Both the position numbers and the translations under genes were made by a program. Positions 15,557-24,596 of a stretch of DNA of 64,000 bases are shown here, in pieces. The stretch is from Streptomyces sp. NBC_01232 (GTDB taxonomy: Bacteria; Actinomycetota; Actinomycetes; Streptomycetales; Streptomycetaceae): contig NZ_CP108518.1 of the NCBI RefSeq assembly GCF_035989885.1, positions 8,237,001-8,301,000 on the forward strand. The letters are read 5' to 3'. Numbering within the stretch: the stretch's first letter is position 1; each line of letters begins with the position of its first letter. The notes beneath the pieces were generated by a model. It was not told the DNA's origin, made no database searches, and worked only from the letters and a program-made list of their open reading frames with translations.

Positions 15557-18043
15557 TCAGCGTCCGCGGGTCAGCCGGGTCTGGAACGAGGGCTCGGCCA
15601 GGTTCCCCTTGACCGCGACGGGCACGCTCCTGGCCCCCTCGCCGTTGCCGACCGTCAGCAAGGCCACCTCGGCACCGTCCTTCGCGCTGTGCGGCAGGGG
15701 CCCGGCTCCGGCAGTGGGGCCGAGGGACAGCTTCAGCTGCTGGCCCGGTACGCCGATGACGTTCAGGTCCTTGGTCGCCACCAGTGGCGTACGGCTGCCG
15801 AGCCCGTCGTCCACGTGCCCGACGACATCGCCCTTGCGGATCACCGGGACCGACGCGAGCGCCGTCCGTACCGCCTCGATGATCGTCTTGCTGTTCGCCA
15901 GCACCAGTTTCAGGCTGTTCCCGCCGTCCTCGTCCGGCCCGTCCACCCGCTGGTCCATCAACGTGCCGAGGATCAAAGGCGTCTCGTCACCGATCGACTT
16001 GTACGCCGCCCACATCAGCGTCCCGCCGGCCGGCGTGCTGGAACCGGTCTTGATGCCACGGATGCTCAGACCCTGGGCGGTGAGCAGGATGTTGTTGTTC
16101 TCGAGCCGCTTGGACAGCCCCTTGATGGTGGCGTTCGGAAGCGCGACGATCGACCGGAACGTCTCGTCCTTCATGACTGCTTCGGCGAGCTTCAGCTGAT
16201 CGGCGGCGGTGCTGACGGTGGCCGCGTCCAGACCGCTGGGGTCCGTGTAGGTGGTGCTGTCCATGCCGAGCTCCTTGGCGGCGGCGTTCATCTTCGCGAC
16301 GAACGCGGCTTCGGAGTCGGTGCCGGAGTCCCAGCGGGCCAGCAGGCGGGCGGCGTTGTTGCCCGAGGGGATCATGAGCATCTTGAGCATGTCCTGCTGG
16401 CTGAACTTCGTACCGGCGGCCAGCCCGGAGATGCGGGACTCGTGCTCGGAGGTTCCGTCCGCGACGAACTTCGCGTCGATCGTGATGTCGGGACCGGGCT
16501 CCGTCTTGCGCAGCGGGTGGTCCTTGAGGATCACGTAGGCCGTCATGACCTTGGCGACGCTGGCCGTCGGAACGGGCTTCTGCTCGCCGAAGGTGCCGAG
16601 GTCCCCGGAGCCGGGGACGCGGACGGCGCCCTGGCCCTTGGCGGGCCAGGGGATGGTGAACTGCCCGTCCAGGGTGCGGTCGGTCGCGGAGGCGACGAGC
16701 TGCGGGGCCGGCAGCGGGCGCAGCAGCTGGGCACCGGCGCCCGCGCCCACGAGGAGGAGCAGGACCGGCGCCCATATCTTGACGCGGCGCACCGCGGTCC
16801 GGCGCGGGGTCTCCGTCGGGGCGGGGGTGTTGGTGAGCTCGGCCAGCAGGTCGAGCGGGGGCAGCGGTGCGGCGGGTGCCGGCCCGGCCGCGGGCGGCCG
16901 CGGCGCGGTGGGCCCGGTGGGCGCGGGAACGGCTTCGAGGTCCTTGAGCGCGACGAACTTGCTCGTCCGCTCGGAGTCCGCCTCCACCTCCAGCGCCCAG
17001 GACGGCGTCGTACGCGGAGCATCGGGCCGGGCGGCCTCGGGCCGCGGCCGTGCGATGAGCTGCGTCTCGTCGGCTGCCGCCGCGGGCTCGGCGCGGTCCC
17101 CACCCGGAACCTCCTGCGTCCCCTCGGCTCCACCCCGGGCACCGACGCCGCGCGCGGACGCGGCCGCGGGCTTTGCCGGAGTCGCGCCCTTGGCTTCGCC
17201 CTCGGCCTTCGCGCCATGCGCGGGCTCGGCCTCGGGGGCGTCCTTCTCCTGGTCCTTCGTCGGGGCTTCGGTCGTGGCGTCGGATTCGGCCGCGTCGTCG
17301 GCCTTCGGCTCGGTCGTGGCGTCGGGCTTCGCGGGGGTCTTGGCCTTGGCTTCGTCCTTGGCCGTCGCGTCGTGCGTGGGCTCGGCCTCGGGGGTGTCCT
17401 TGTCCTGATTCTCCGTCTGGGCCGGTGCCTCGGCCACGGCCTCCGCCTCGGACGCTGTGGGGGTCTTGGCCTTGGCTTCGTCCTTGGCCGTCGCGTCGTG
17501 CGTGGGCTCGGCCTCGGGGGTGTCCTTGTCCTGATTCTCCGTCTGGGCCGGTGCCTCGGCCACGGCCTCCGCCTCGGACGCTGTGGGGGCCTCGTCCTTG
17601 GCTTCGTCCTTGGCCGTCGCGTCGTGCGTGGGCTCGGCCTCGGGGGTGTCCTCGTCCTGATTCTCCGTCTGGGCCGGTGCCTCGGCCACGGCCTCGGACT
17701 CCACACCCTGCGCGGGCCCACCTTCGGGGAGCGCATCGGCCGTGGCTTCCGCTTCGGCCTCGGCGTTGCCGCTGGTCTTCACCTCGGCTTCGTCCGTGGC
17801 TCCCGCGTCCGCGGTGGGCTCGCCGACGGTGGCGTCCGTGTCCTGATCCTCCGTCCGGACCTCGGGCTCTGCCCGAGGGGTGTCGGTCGCCGGACCGGCA
17901 GGTTCGCCCTCCGCCGCCTCCGGCCCCCCGTCGTCGGCCGTCGGCTCGGCGGAATCCTCCTGGGTCTCCGCCTTCAGGACGGTGGTACCCGCCTCGATCT
18001 CCGGGTCGTCCGAGGAACCGCCCGCCACCGTTACCGCCTTCAT
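15557..18043 (-). CDS. D-alanyl-D-alanine carboxypeptidase (peptidase S11) with long acidic repeat N-terminus
   Basis: 828 residues. Residues 1 to about 395 are cytoplasmic, extremely Glu/Ala/Thr/Asp-rich and include near-identical 42-residue repeats; a single membrane segment follows (about 418-440). The external part is a low-molecular-mass penicillin-binding protein: S495-V-A-K498, SGN (MIPSGNN) and KTG (GIKTGSS) motifs in the expected order. It trims the terminal D-Ala of peptidoglycan stem peptides. Most S11 enzymes lack such an intracellular region, which could bind a cytoplasmic partner. The start ATG at 18043 lies downstream of a strong hairpin in the divergent spacer. Confidence 0.9.
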   Translation of the reverse strand: MKAVTVAGGSSDDPEIEAGTTVLKAETQEDSAEPTADDGGPEAAEGEPAGPATDTPRAEPEVRTEDQDTDATVGEPTADAGATDEAEVKTSGNAEAEAEATADALPEGGPAQGVESEAVAEAPAQTENQDEDTPEAEPTHDATAKDEAKDEAPTASEAEAVAEAPAQTENQDKDTPEAEPTHDATAKDEAKAKTPTASEAEAVAEAPAQTENQDKDTPEAEPTHDATAKDEAKAKTPAKPDATTEPKADDAAESDATTEAPTKDQEKDAPEAEPAHGAKAEGEAKGATPAKPAAASARGVGARGGAEGTQEVPGGDRAEPAAAADETQLIARPRPEAARPDAPRTTPSWALEVEADSERTSKFVALKDLEAVPAPTGPTAPRPPAAGPAPAAPLPPLDLLAELTNTPAPTETPRRTAVRRVKIWAPVLLLLVGAGAGAQLLRPLPAPQLVASATDRTLDGQFTIPWPAKGQGAVRVPGSGDLGTFGEQKPVPTASVAKVMTAYVILKDHPLRKTEPGPDITIDAKFVADGTSEHESRISGLAAGTKFSQQDMLKMLMIPSGNNAARLLARWDSGTDSEAAFVAKMNAAAKELGMDSTTYTDPSGLDAATVSTAADQLKLAEAVMKDETFRSIVALPNATIKGLSKRLENNNILLTAQGLSIRGIKTGSSTPAGGTLMWAAYKSIGDETPLILGTLMDQRVDGPDEDGGNSLKLVLANSKTIIEAVRTALASVPVIRKGDVVGHVDDGLGSRTPLVATKDLNVIGVPGQQLKLSLGPTAGAGPLPHSAKDGAEVALLTVGNGEGARSVPVAVKGNLAEPSFQTRLTRGR
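17333..17710 (-). repeat. Three 126-bp coding repeats in the carboxypeptidase gene
   Basis: Three consecutive 126-bp units (period checked at 17333, 17459 and 17585), each encoding 42 residues of the form AEAVAEAPAQTENQ...TPEAEPTHDATAKDEAK. Units two and three are almost identical, so the expansion is recent. A more diverged partial copy extends on either side. Confidence 0.8.
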
Positions 18044-18081
18044 CCCAGCCCCGCCTTGCCGCTCACACCGTGCCGATACGT

Positions 18082-18110
18082 TCGGCGAGGACCCGACGGG
18101 TCCTCGCCGA
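18082..18110. other. Perfect 13-bp hairpin in a divergent promoter region
   Basis: Stem 18082-18094 with 18098-18110 around a 3-nt loop, lying between the divergent starts at 18043 and 18288. Neither flanking gene ends here, so it is not an ordinary terminator. It may be a 5'-UTR structure for the carboxypeptidase mRNA or a dyad operator. Confidence 0.45.
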
Positions 18111-18287
18111 ACTGCTAGATGCCCCCGGTGCCGCGCTCGTTCCGCGCGCGGGATCTTGTGACCGTTCGGTCATATTCGGTGAGTACGCCTACTCATGACC
18201 GTGCCCGCCCGCCCGGCCGACCATGGACCGAAGCGCACCGAAACACATCGCACCGCATCGCTTCGCACCAGCCGAACGGGGCCGTCC

Positions 18288-18950
18288 ATGCTCAGCCGAA
18301 TCGCCGCCACGCTCGTACCCGCCTTCGGGCGGCTGACCGTCACCGCCGACCCCGGAGTACGGCCCGCCCCCGGTGCCATTCTGGTCGCCAACCACACCTC
18401 CCTCGCCGACCCGGCCGTCGTGGTCGCCGCGCTGCGCCGGTACGGGATCGAGCCGGTCATCCTGGCCACCAGCGGCCTCTGGCGCGTACCGCTGCTCGGC
18501 TCCGCGCTGCGCCGCGAGGGCCACATCGCCGTCCACCGCGGCACCACCCGCGCGGCCGACTCCCTCGACGCCGCGGCCGTCGCCCTCGCCTCGGGCCGCA
18601 GCGTGCTGCTCTACGGCGAAGGCAAGCTGCCCCTACGCCGCGACGCGAGGGAGACGGCCCCCGGCCCCTTCCGCAGCGGCCTGGCCCGGCTCGCCGCCGC
18701 GACGGGAGCCCCGGTCGTGCCCGTGGGCCAGGCAGGCGTACGCCGCCTCTGCTCCGGGAACGGTGCCAAGCAGCTCGCCGGGGTCTTCACCGCCCCGCTG
18801 CGACGCCCCTGCCTGCACGTGCACATCGGCTCGCCGCTCCACCTGCCCGACCGGGTGCCCGAGGCGACGGACCGAGCCCGCCAGGCGGTCACCGCGGCCT
18901 GGCGGACCGCAGCGTCCGCCCTCGGTGAGGCGGGCGGGGAGAGGATCTGA
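18288..18950 (+). CDS. 1-acyl-glycerol-3-phosphate acyltransferase-like protein (PlsC family)
   Basis: 220 residues from the ATG at 18288. It carries the catalytic HX4D block NHTSLADP and the glycerol-phosphate-binding YGEGKLPL, with a further GAPVVPVGQAG motif, the usual order of PlsC acyltransferases. It transfers an acyl chain to a glycerophospholipid or lipid-like acceptor at the membrane. An upstream in-frame ATG (18195) adds a basic 31-residue stretch without family similarity and lacks a ribosome site, so I prefer 18288. Confidence 0.8.
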   Translation: MLSRIAATLVPAFGRLTVTADPGVRPAPGAILVANHTSLADPAVVVAALRRYGIEPVILATSGLWRVPLLGSALRREGHIAVHRGTTRAADSLDAAAVALASGRSVLLYGEGKLPLRRDARETAPGPFRSGLARLAAATGAPVVPVGQAGVRRLCSGNGAKQLAGVFTAPLRRPCLHVHIGSPLHLPDRVPEATDRARQAVTAAWRTAASALGEAGGERI

Positions 18951-19022
18951 GGCATGTCCCGATCGGCCCCCCGGGCCGTGTCGCCGAGCCCGTCACCGGC
19001 CGCGGCGTGCGACCGTCTCCGC

Positions 19023-19265
19023 ATGACCGAAGGCTCGACACCTCACATCTCGCCGGCGCGGATCACCGTACTCGGCGTCCAACCCGGTAACCCTCCCTTC
19101 CGCATCGTGGAGGTCGACGGAGAGTTCGTCGGCAGAGCGATGTCGATGACGGACGTATTGCTGGTCGCGGCGGAGGTGGGGATCCCGATCCACGACCTCG
19201 ACGACCTGGAGGTGGTCCGGTGGGTCGGCGGCGGCAAATTCACCTGGACCACGACCACCATGTGA
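19023..19265 (+). CDS. Small conserved hypothetical protein
   Basis: 80 residues from the ATG at 19023. The sequence is well-behaved (ITVLGVQPGNPPFRIVEVDGEFVG, then a helical segment and DDLEVVRWVGGGKFTW) and has the coding base pattern of the region. The frame is open further upstream to 18954, but that extension has low-complexity Ser/Pro content. No known motif; no membrane segment. Possibly a small regulatory or binding protein. Confidence 0.6.
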   Translation: MTEGSTPHISPARITVLGVQPGNPPFRIVEVDGEFVGRAMSMTDVLLVAAEVGIPIHDLDDLEVVRWVGGGKFTWTTTTM

Positions 19266-19324
19266 GCCCGCCGCTGCGGCAAAGCCTCTCGGCGAAGAGG
19301 CCCTGCGGCAGGAGCGAGGCGCCG

Positions 19325-20218
19325 TCAGGTCAGGGGCGGGCGGCGATGCTCAGCGGTGCGCGGGGTGCCTTTCGGCACGGGCAGCCTCAGGCGGGTGTCG
19401 GGGTTGGCCGGCGGAAGCGCGACCGGCCTGGCACCGTCGTGGTCCTGCGCGACGTCGTGGAGCGGGCGGGTGCCTTCCGCCGCGTCCGCCAGCCACTGCC
19501 AGACCCCCGGCCCGTGGCCGTCCGGCTGCCCGGCGGCTGATTCCCCGTTGGAGATCCATGTCGTGAGGGTGAACCGCTGGTCCGCGAACCACCCGCTGGG
19601 GCAGGTGGACGGTACGACCTCGTGAAAGGCGCCGGCCGGGAAGAAGACGATGGTGTCGTGCTCGGGCTCGACGGTCCGGTAGGACTCCGCCGGCCGTGCC
19701 CTGCCGTCGTGCACCACGGTGTCGTACAGGCGCAGTTGGCCGCCGCCGAAGCCACGGGGCGTGCGGTGGAGGTAGTACACCGCGGACAGCGCCGTGCGCA
19801 CGTCCCGGACGCGCGAGGCGTCGGTGTGGATGCCGAAGTGGCCGCCTTCGCCGTGCGCCGTCAGCACGGTCAGCGACCGGGTGAGCGCGGACCGGTGGCC
19901 GAGGACCTCCTGAACGGGCGGCAGGCAGTCGGCGAGGTGTGCGCTGAACACCTCGCTGGTCACGGGGAGGACCAGGGAGTCCCGCCCCTTGCGGGACACC
20001 AGTCCGGTGAGGGGGTCCAGGACGGTGCCCACCGTGAAGTCGTCCTCCCGGGATATCGCGTATTCCAGAAGGGCCGCGGCGCGTTCCGCTCCAAGGAAGT
20101 TCTCGAACCGGCAGACCGGTGCCTGTACCGCGAGGGCGGGGGACCACTGATCGGAGGGCGGCAGTACTCGGGGGCTGATTTCCATCGGCATGGCCGGTTC
20201 CATCGTGTATCCGCTCAT
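19325..20218 (-). CDS. 2-oxoglutarate/Fe(II)-dependent oxygenase
   Basis: 297 residues. It shows the double-stranded beta-helix iron triad: H-x-D in HFGIHTDASR and a distal His in FPAGAFHEVVP, with the 2-oxoglutarate-binding Arg in RFTLTTWI shortly after. The family hydroxylates a C-H bond using Fe(II), O2 and 2-oxoglutarate; a prolyl-4-hydroxylase-like fold is likely. I start at the ATG at 20218; two further ATGs within 40 bases are alternatives. It is a single gene, with no cofactor or pathway neighbours that reveal the substrate. Confidence 0.8.
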   Translation of the reverse strand: MSGYTMEPAMPMEISPRVLPPSDQWSPALAVQAPVCRFENFLGAERAAALLEYAISREDDFTVGTVLDPLTGLVSRKGRDSLVLPVTSEVFSAHLADCLPPVQEVLGHRSALTRSLTVLTAHGEGGHFGIHTDASRVRDVRTALSAVYYLHRTPRGFGGGQLRLYDTVVHDGRARPAESYRTVEPEHDTIVFFPAGAFHEVVPSTCPSGWFADQRFTLTTWISNGESAAGQPDGHGPGVWQWLADAAEGTRPLHDVAQDHDGARPVALPPANPDTRLRLPVPKGTPRTAEHRRPPLT

Positions 20219-20372
20219 AGCCCGGAACCGTACGACGGCGGCCGTCCGCGCCGAAGGGGCACACGGGGGCGCACGGGAGTGCACGGCGTACGCCCGCAGC
20301 GGGTGCCCCGGGGTGGTGCCGGTCGGCGGTAAACGGAATTCGTGCGGGGAACCGGACGGGACCGGGGGAGTC

Positions 20373-21077
20373 TCAGCGGGTGGTGTGCCCGAGAACGACA
20401 TGGGCCGCGACCTCACGGCCCGCGTCCGTGTCGATGAACGACAGCATCACCGGGCTGCTGCCCGTGGGCCCGCCGGCCGTCGCACGCAGCCGGTAGCGCT
20501 CGACGCGGACGGCCTCGCGGGCGAGCGGGCCGCCGCCCGTGAAGAGGGACGGCGGCTTGGCGTCATTGGCGATACGGAAGTCGGCCGGGCGCCAGGTGCC
20601 CGCGCCGGGGTCGAAGCGTTCCAGCAGGAAACCGGGCCCGCTGCCCGCCGCATCACCGGGTTCGCCGACCAGCATCTCCATCTGGAAGGCGACCAGTACG
20701 TGCCGGTACTCGGCGGAGTTGCCGTTCCGCAGGGTGACGGTGAACTCCTGCGGGGCGCCACCCCGTACGAGGGCCAGCCGGCCGCCCCGGGTGTCCACCG
20801 CGACCGTGAGCCGGGTCGGGGCCGGAGGCGGCGTCGGTGTCACGGCCCGGGTCGTGGGCGGCGCGGAGGCGGAGGGCGACGCCGGGGCGGAGGCCGTCAC
20901 CGAGGCGGAGGCCGATGCCGACGGTGACGGTGACGGTGACTGCGCGGTGGACGCCGAAACGGAGGCAGCCGCCGGGGCCTCGGCGGCCTCGTCCCCGCAT
21001 CCGGTGATGCCTGCCAGCAGGACGGCGGCCACGGCCGCCGCGCTCAGGCCCCGGCGGGGGCCTCGGGATGCGGGCAT
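20373..21077 (-). CDS. Lipoprotein with Ser/Pro linker and beta-rich domain
   Basis: 234 residues: basic N-terminus, hydrophobic core and lipobox LAGITGC (Cys at about 27), then a Ser/Ala/Pro-rich linker to about residue 85 and a C-terminal beta-rich domain of about 145 residues, probably an immunoglobulin-like signal-free surface domain. No enzymatic motif. It sits alone between the 2OG oxygenase and the PhzF gene on the same strand, with no sign of coupling. Function unknown. Confidence 0.75.
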   Translation of the reverse strand: MPASRGPRRGLSAAAVAAVLLAGITGCGDEAAEAPAAASVSASTAQSPSPSPSASASASVTASAPASPSASAPPTTRAVTPTPPPAPTRLTVAVDTRGGRLALVRGGAPQEFTVTLRNGNSAEYRHVLVAFQMEMLVGEPGDAAGSGPGFLLERFDPGAGTWRPADFRIANDAKPPSLFTGGGPLAREAVRVERYRLRATAGGPTGSSPVMLSFIDTDAGREVAAHVVLGHTTR

Positions 21078-21195
21078 GAGATCGGGTCCTCCAAGGTCGG
21101 CTTCGGGCAGGAAGCTAGCAAGGAGGCGCCCCTGCCTGCGAGGCCGAACGGGCTTCGACGCGGCGACGTTTCGGTCACGAGCGGCCCGGCGCCGC

Positions 21196-22083
21196 TCAGA
21201 CGCGGAGGGTCGCCTCCAGAACGGTGACCGCCCGCCCGGTGAGGTGGACCCGGTCCCCGTGGACGGCGGCCGTCACCAGGCCGGGGCGTGCCGAGGCCTG
21301 GAATCCGGTGAGGGCGTCGGTGCGGCCCAGCCGAGCCGCCCAGTAGGGGGCCAGTGCGGTGTGGGCACTGCCGGTGACAGGGTCCTCGGGGATGCCCCTC
21401 GCCGGGGCGAAGAAGCGGGAGACAAAGTCGTACGCGTCTTCCGTCGCCTCCTCGGCCGAGGTGGCCGCGGCGCCTGCGGCCACCTCGGCGACGGCGGTGA
21501 CGATGACCCCGCGCAGATCCTCGCGCAGGCTCAGGGCCGCGACCGCCGAGAGGTCGGGGCACAGCGTCCGTACGGTGGCCTCGTCGGGCAGGACGGTGAG
21601 CAGATCGCCCAGCGCGCCCGTACGGAACGTGGCCTCCGGCCGTGTCCCCAGGGCGTCGGCGAGGCCCGCCGGTACCGGAACCTCCGTCACCGGGGCGGCC
21701 GGGAAGTCCAGAGTGATCTCCCCGTCAGCCCCGTCTGCCCCCTCACCAGCGGCCCGCGCGGTGAGCAGGCCGCTGTACCGGCTCAGGAAGCGGACCGGGC
21801 CACCCGTCAGCAGACCCTCCCGGCGCAGCGTGTGAACCGTGGCCAATGTGGCATGGCCGCACAGATTGGCTTCGACGAGCGGAGTGAACCAGCGGATCTC
21901 CCAGTCGGCCTCGCCCCCGGCCGGGAGCGGCAGGGCGAAGGCCGTCTCGGGATGGTTCAGCTCGGCGGCGATCTGCCCCAGCCGTATGTCGTCGGGCCAA
22001 GGGCCGGCCGGGAGCAGGCAGACACCGGCAGGATTTCCGGTGAAGGGACGGCTGGTGAAGGCGTCTACGATCTGGATGCGCAT
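21196..22083 (-). CDS. PhzF-family isomerase/epimerase-like protein
   Basis: 295 residues. The N-terminal VDAFTSRPFTGNPAGV and NHPETAF (E46, the acid/base of PhzF) are typical, as are the second-domain motifs NLCGHATLATVH and DPVTGSAHTALAPYW. The protein has the diaminopimelate-epimerase-like two-domain fold. PhzF itself isomerises a phenazine precursor; most homologues lie outside phenazine loci with unknown substrates, and no other phenazine gene is present here. The start ATG at 22083 is the first codon of the conserved N-terminus. Confidence 0.88.
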   Translation of the reverse strand: MRIQIVDAFTSRPFTGNPAGVCLLPAGPWPDDIRLGQIAAELNHPETAFALPLPAGGEADWEIRWFTPLVEANLCGHATLATVHTLRREGLLTGGPVRFLSRYSGLLTARAAGEGADGADGEITLDFPAAPVTEVPVPAGLADALGTRPEATFRTGALGDLLTVLPDEATVRTLCPDLSAVAALSLREDLRGVIVTAVAEVAAGAAATSAEEATEDAYDFVSRFFAPARGIPEDPVTGSAHTALAPYWAARLGRTDALTGFQASARPGLVTAAVHGDRVHLTGRAVTVLEATLRV

Positions 22084-22154
22084 CCCGTGAACGTAGCGAG
22101 GCCGATCCGCCTCGCGGCAAGGCCAATTCCCGGTCCGTGGCCTGCGGTCGTCCC

Positions 22155-22586
22155 TCAGCGCAGCGGCTTCTCGAAGCTGAAGGCGGTCACGGCCATCCGC
22201 TCGCGGAAGTAGAAGCGGTGCGCATCGGTCCGCTGGGTGCCGGACTCCAGGGTGAGGGCGGTGCAGCCCGCCGCCAGTGCGTGCCGCTCCAGGTGCGCGA
22301 GGAGCTCGTGCCCCACTCCGGCGGAACGGGCGGCAGCGGCGGTGACCAGGTCGTCGACGTAGAGCGAGCGGACCATCGAGGTATTGACGACGATCCGCCA
22401 GCCGGCGGCGCCCACGCACACGCCGTCGGCGTCGTAGGCCGCAGTGAAACGAAGCCCCTGGCCGCGCGCCTCCGCGACGATCTCGAGGAAGAGCTCCTCG
22501 GTGAGGTGGGGACGGAGTTCGAGCAGCACGGGGAGCAGGTCGGCTGCGAGCCGCGCGTCGCCCGGCTCGAGGTCGATGATCTTCAT
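22155..22586 (-). CDS. GNAT-family N-acetyltransferase
   Basis: 143 residues with a GNAT fold: the acetyl-CoA pyrophosphate loop (AARSAGVGHELLAHLERHA, R/QxxGxG/A type), a conserved beta4 strand SLYVDDLVTAAA before it, and a C-terminal HRFYFRERM segment. It likely acetylates a small amine or protein N-terminus; the substrate is unknown. The start ATG at 22586 is supported by a full-length fold. It runs opposite to the following DGPF/ECF pair. Confidence 0.82.
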   Translation of the reverse strand: MKIIDLEPGDARLAADLLPVLLELRPHLTEELFLEIVAEARGQGLRFTAAYDADGVCVGAAGWRIVVNTSMVRSLYVDDLVTAAAARSAGVGHELLAHLERHALAAGCTALTLESGTQRTDAHRFYFRERMAVTAFSFEKPLR

Positions 22587-22785
22587 ACCGTGAGCCTACT
22601 GGGCCGGGCCGGGAACTCTCCGGGTGAAAAACGTCGCGCGGTCGCGGCCGGCATGTCGAAATGGGAAGGACGGCTCCGACGTCCCATGCGAAGAGGCTCC
22701 CGATCCCGATCCGCCTCCCGATCCGGACTTCGGCCCGGATCCCCGGTTCCGGAGCCGCCGCGCAGAGCAGAAGGAGTGGCACCCC

Positions 22786-23205
22786 ATGAAGTACATGCTG
22801 ATGGTCCTCGGGAAGCAGTCCGACTACGACGCCATGGGCGGCGCCGCGAACAGTGACAGCCCCGGATGGTCCGAATCGGACCTGAAGGCGATGTTCGACT
22901 ACATGGGCGCCCTCAACGACGACCTCGCCGAGTCGGGCGAGTGGGTCGACGGGCAGGGACTGGCCGATCCCCGCCAGGCCCGCCTGGTCACCGCGGCCGC
23001 CGACGGCAGCCCCGTGGTCTCCGACGGGCCGTACGGAGAGGCCAAAGAGGTGCTCGCCGGCTACTGGATCGTCGACGTCGCGGACTTCGCCCGGGCCGCC
23101 GAGATCGCCGCCCGTGCCTACGCGTGCCCGGTCCCGGACGGTGCGCCGAACTACCCGGTCGTCGTCCACCCCGTCGACAGCCGCTCGGGGGCCGAGATGT
23201 GCTGA
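22786..23205 (+). CDS. DGPF-domain (YCII-related) protein
   Basis: 139 residues from the ATG at 22786, which has an AAGGAG site seven bases upstream. It contains the signature segment SDGPYGEAKEVLAGYWIVDV, a slightly varied DGPF motif. These YCII-related proteins are the standard partners of ECF42-type sigma factors, and the following sigma gene overlaps this one by seven bases. The molecular function of the DGPF protein is unknown; a role in signal sensing with the sigma factor is inferred from the conserved pairing. Confidence 0.88.
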   Translation: MKYMLMVLGKQSDYDAMGGAANSDSPGWSESDLKAMFDYMGALNDDLAESGEWVDGQGLADPRQARLVTAAADGSPVVSDGPYGEAKEVLAGYWIVDVADFARAAEIAARAYACPVPDGAPNYPVVVHPVDSRSGAEMC

Positions 23206-24596
23206 CGGACCCCGGCCCCGGTCCAGGCCCCGGCCCGGCCTCCGACGCCGCCTCCGCGGGCGAGGACCTGCTGCGCCGACTGGCGCCGCAGGTCCTCGGC
23301 GCGCTCGTGCGCCGCTACGGACACTTCGACGCCGCCGAGGACGCCGTACAGGAGGCCATGCTCGCCGCCACCCGGCAGTGGCCCGAGGAAGGCCGCCCGG
23401 CCAATCCGCGCGGCTGGCTGATCCGCGTCGCCTCCCGTCGGCTCACGGACCAGCTGCGCAGCGAGGAGGCGCGCAGGCGCCGCGAGGAGACCGCCGTCGC
23501 ACTGACCCCGCGCGACGAGTTCGTGGCGCCGCCCCCGGGGGAGGGCCGCGCCCCCGCCGAGGACGACACGCTCGCCCTGCTCTTCCTCTGCTGTCACGCC
23601 GATCTGGCCCCCGCCGGCAGGATCGCCCTCACCCTGCGCGCCGTCGGCGGCCTCACCACGGCCGAGATCGCCCGCGCCCTCCTCGTGCCCGAAGCCACGA
23701 TGGCCCAGCGCATCAGCCGGGCGAAACGGCGCATCAAAGCCTCCGGGGCGCCGTTCGGCATCAGGAGCGACGCCGACGCCGGCACCGGTGCCCCCGACCC
23801 GCAAGGGGCCGAGGAACGCGCCGAGCGCCTCGCCGATGTGCTCCACGTGCTCTACCTGATCTTCAACGAGGGCTACACCGCCACCTCGGGCGGCGATCTG
23901 CAACGCGCCGACCTCGCCACCGAGGCGATCCGCCTCACCCGCGACGTCCACGCGCTGCTGCCGTCCGACGGAGAGGTGTCCGGCCTGCTGGCCCTCATGC
24001 TGCTCACCGACGCCCGCCGCGCCGCCCGCACCGCACCCGACGGCAGCCTGATCCCCCTCGCCGAGCAGGACCGCTCCCGCTGGGACCACGACGCCATCAC
24101 AGAGGGAGTCGCCCTGGTCAGCGACGCGCTCACGCACACTGCGCTCGGCCCGTACCAGCTGCGCGCCGCGATCGCGGCCGTGCACGACGAGGCGGCGAGC
24201 GACGAGGACACCGACTGGGTGGAGATCCTCGCCCTGTACGAGCTGCTGATCCGGCTGGTCCCCGGTCCCGTGGAGCGCTTGGGCCACGCGGTCGCGGTGG
24301 CCATGGTGCACGGGCCGCGGCGAGCCCTGGCCCTGCTCGCCGAGCTGGACGAGGACCAGCGCCTTGCCGGGCAGCATCGCCTCGAGGCCGTACGGGCCCA
24401 CCTGCTGGAGAGGGCGGGCGACCGGGCCGCGGCGCGCGCCTCCTACGCGAAGGCGGCCGGCCTCACCCTCAGCGTCCCGGAACGCCGCTACCTCCAGTTC
24501 CGGGCCGCCCGGATCGCGGAGCAGGAGGAGCGGGACGAGCAGCAGGAGCCGGAGGAACCGGCCGAACGGACAGGACCGGCGGAATCGGCAGAATGA
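23199..24596 (+). CDS. ECF42-type RNA polymerase sigma factor with C-terminal extension
   Basis: 465 residues starting at the GTG at 23199, overlapping the DGPF gene. The sigma-2 region (FDAAEDAVQEAMLAA) and sigma-4 region (TTAEIARALLVPEATMAQRISRAKRRI) lie in the first 190 residues. They are followed by a DUF6596-like region (VLHVLYLIFNEGYTATSGG) and a helical TPR-like tail ending in Glu-rich sequence. ECF42 members use this C-terminal domain rather than a separate anti-sigma factor to control activity. No target promoter can be read in the window. Confidence 0.9.
   Translation: MLTDPGPGPGPGPASDAASAGEDLLRRLAPQVLGALVRRYGHFDAAEDAVQEAMLAATRQWPEEGRPANPRGWLIRVASRRLTDQLRSEEARRRREETAVALTPRDEFVAPPPGEGRAPAEDDTLALLFLCCHADLAPAGRIALTLRAVGGLTTAEIARALLVPEATMAQRISRAKRRIKASGAPFGIRSDADAGTGAPDPQGAEERAERLADVLHVLYLIFNEGYTATSGGDLQRADLATEAIRLTRDVHALLPSDGEVSGLLALMLLTDARRAARTAPDGSLIPLAEQDRSRWDHDAITEGVALVSDALTHTALGPYQLRAAIAAVHDEAASDEDTDWVEILALYELLIRLVPGPVERLGHAVAVAMVHGPRRALALLAELDEDQRLAGQHRLEAVRAHLLERAGDRAAARASYAKAAGLTLSVPERRYLQFRAARIAEQEERDEQQEPEEPAERTGPAESAE

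Noticed and set aside
15176..18118. 980-codon open frame on the plus strand across the carboxypeptidase gene
   Set aside because: Antisense shadow of a GC-rich repeat gene; the product is Gly/Arg/Leu low complexity and the minus-strand gene has complete catalytic motifs.
21196..22083. Phenazine biosynthesis from the PhzF-like gene
   Set aside because: No other phz gene in the window; PhzF-family proteins are widespread with unrelated roles.
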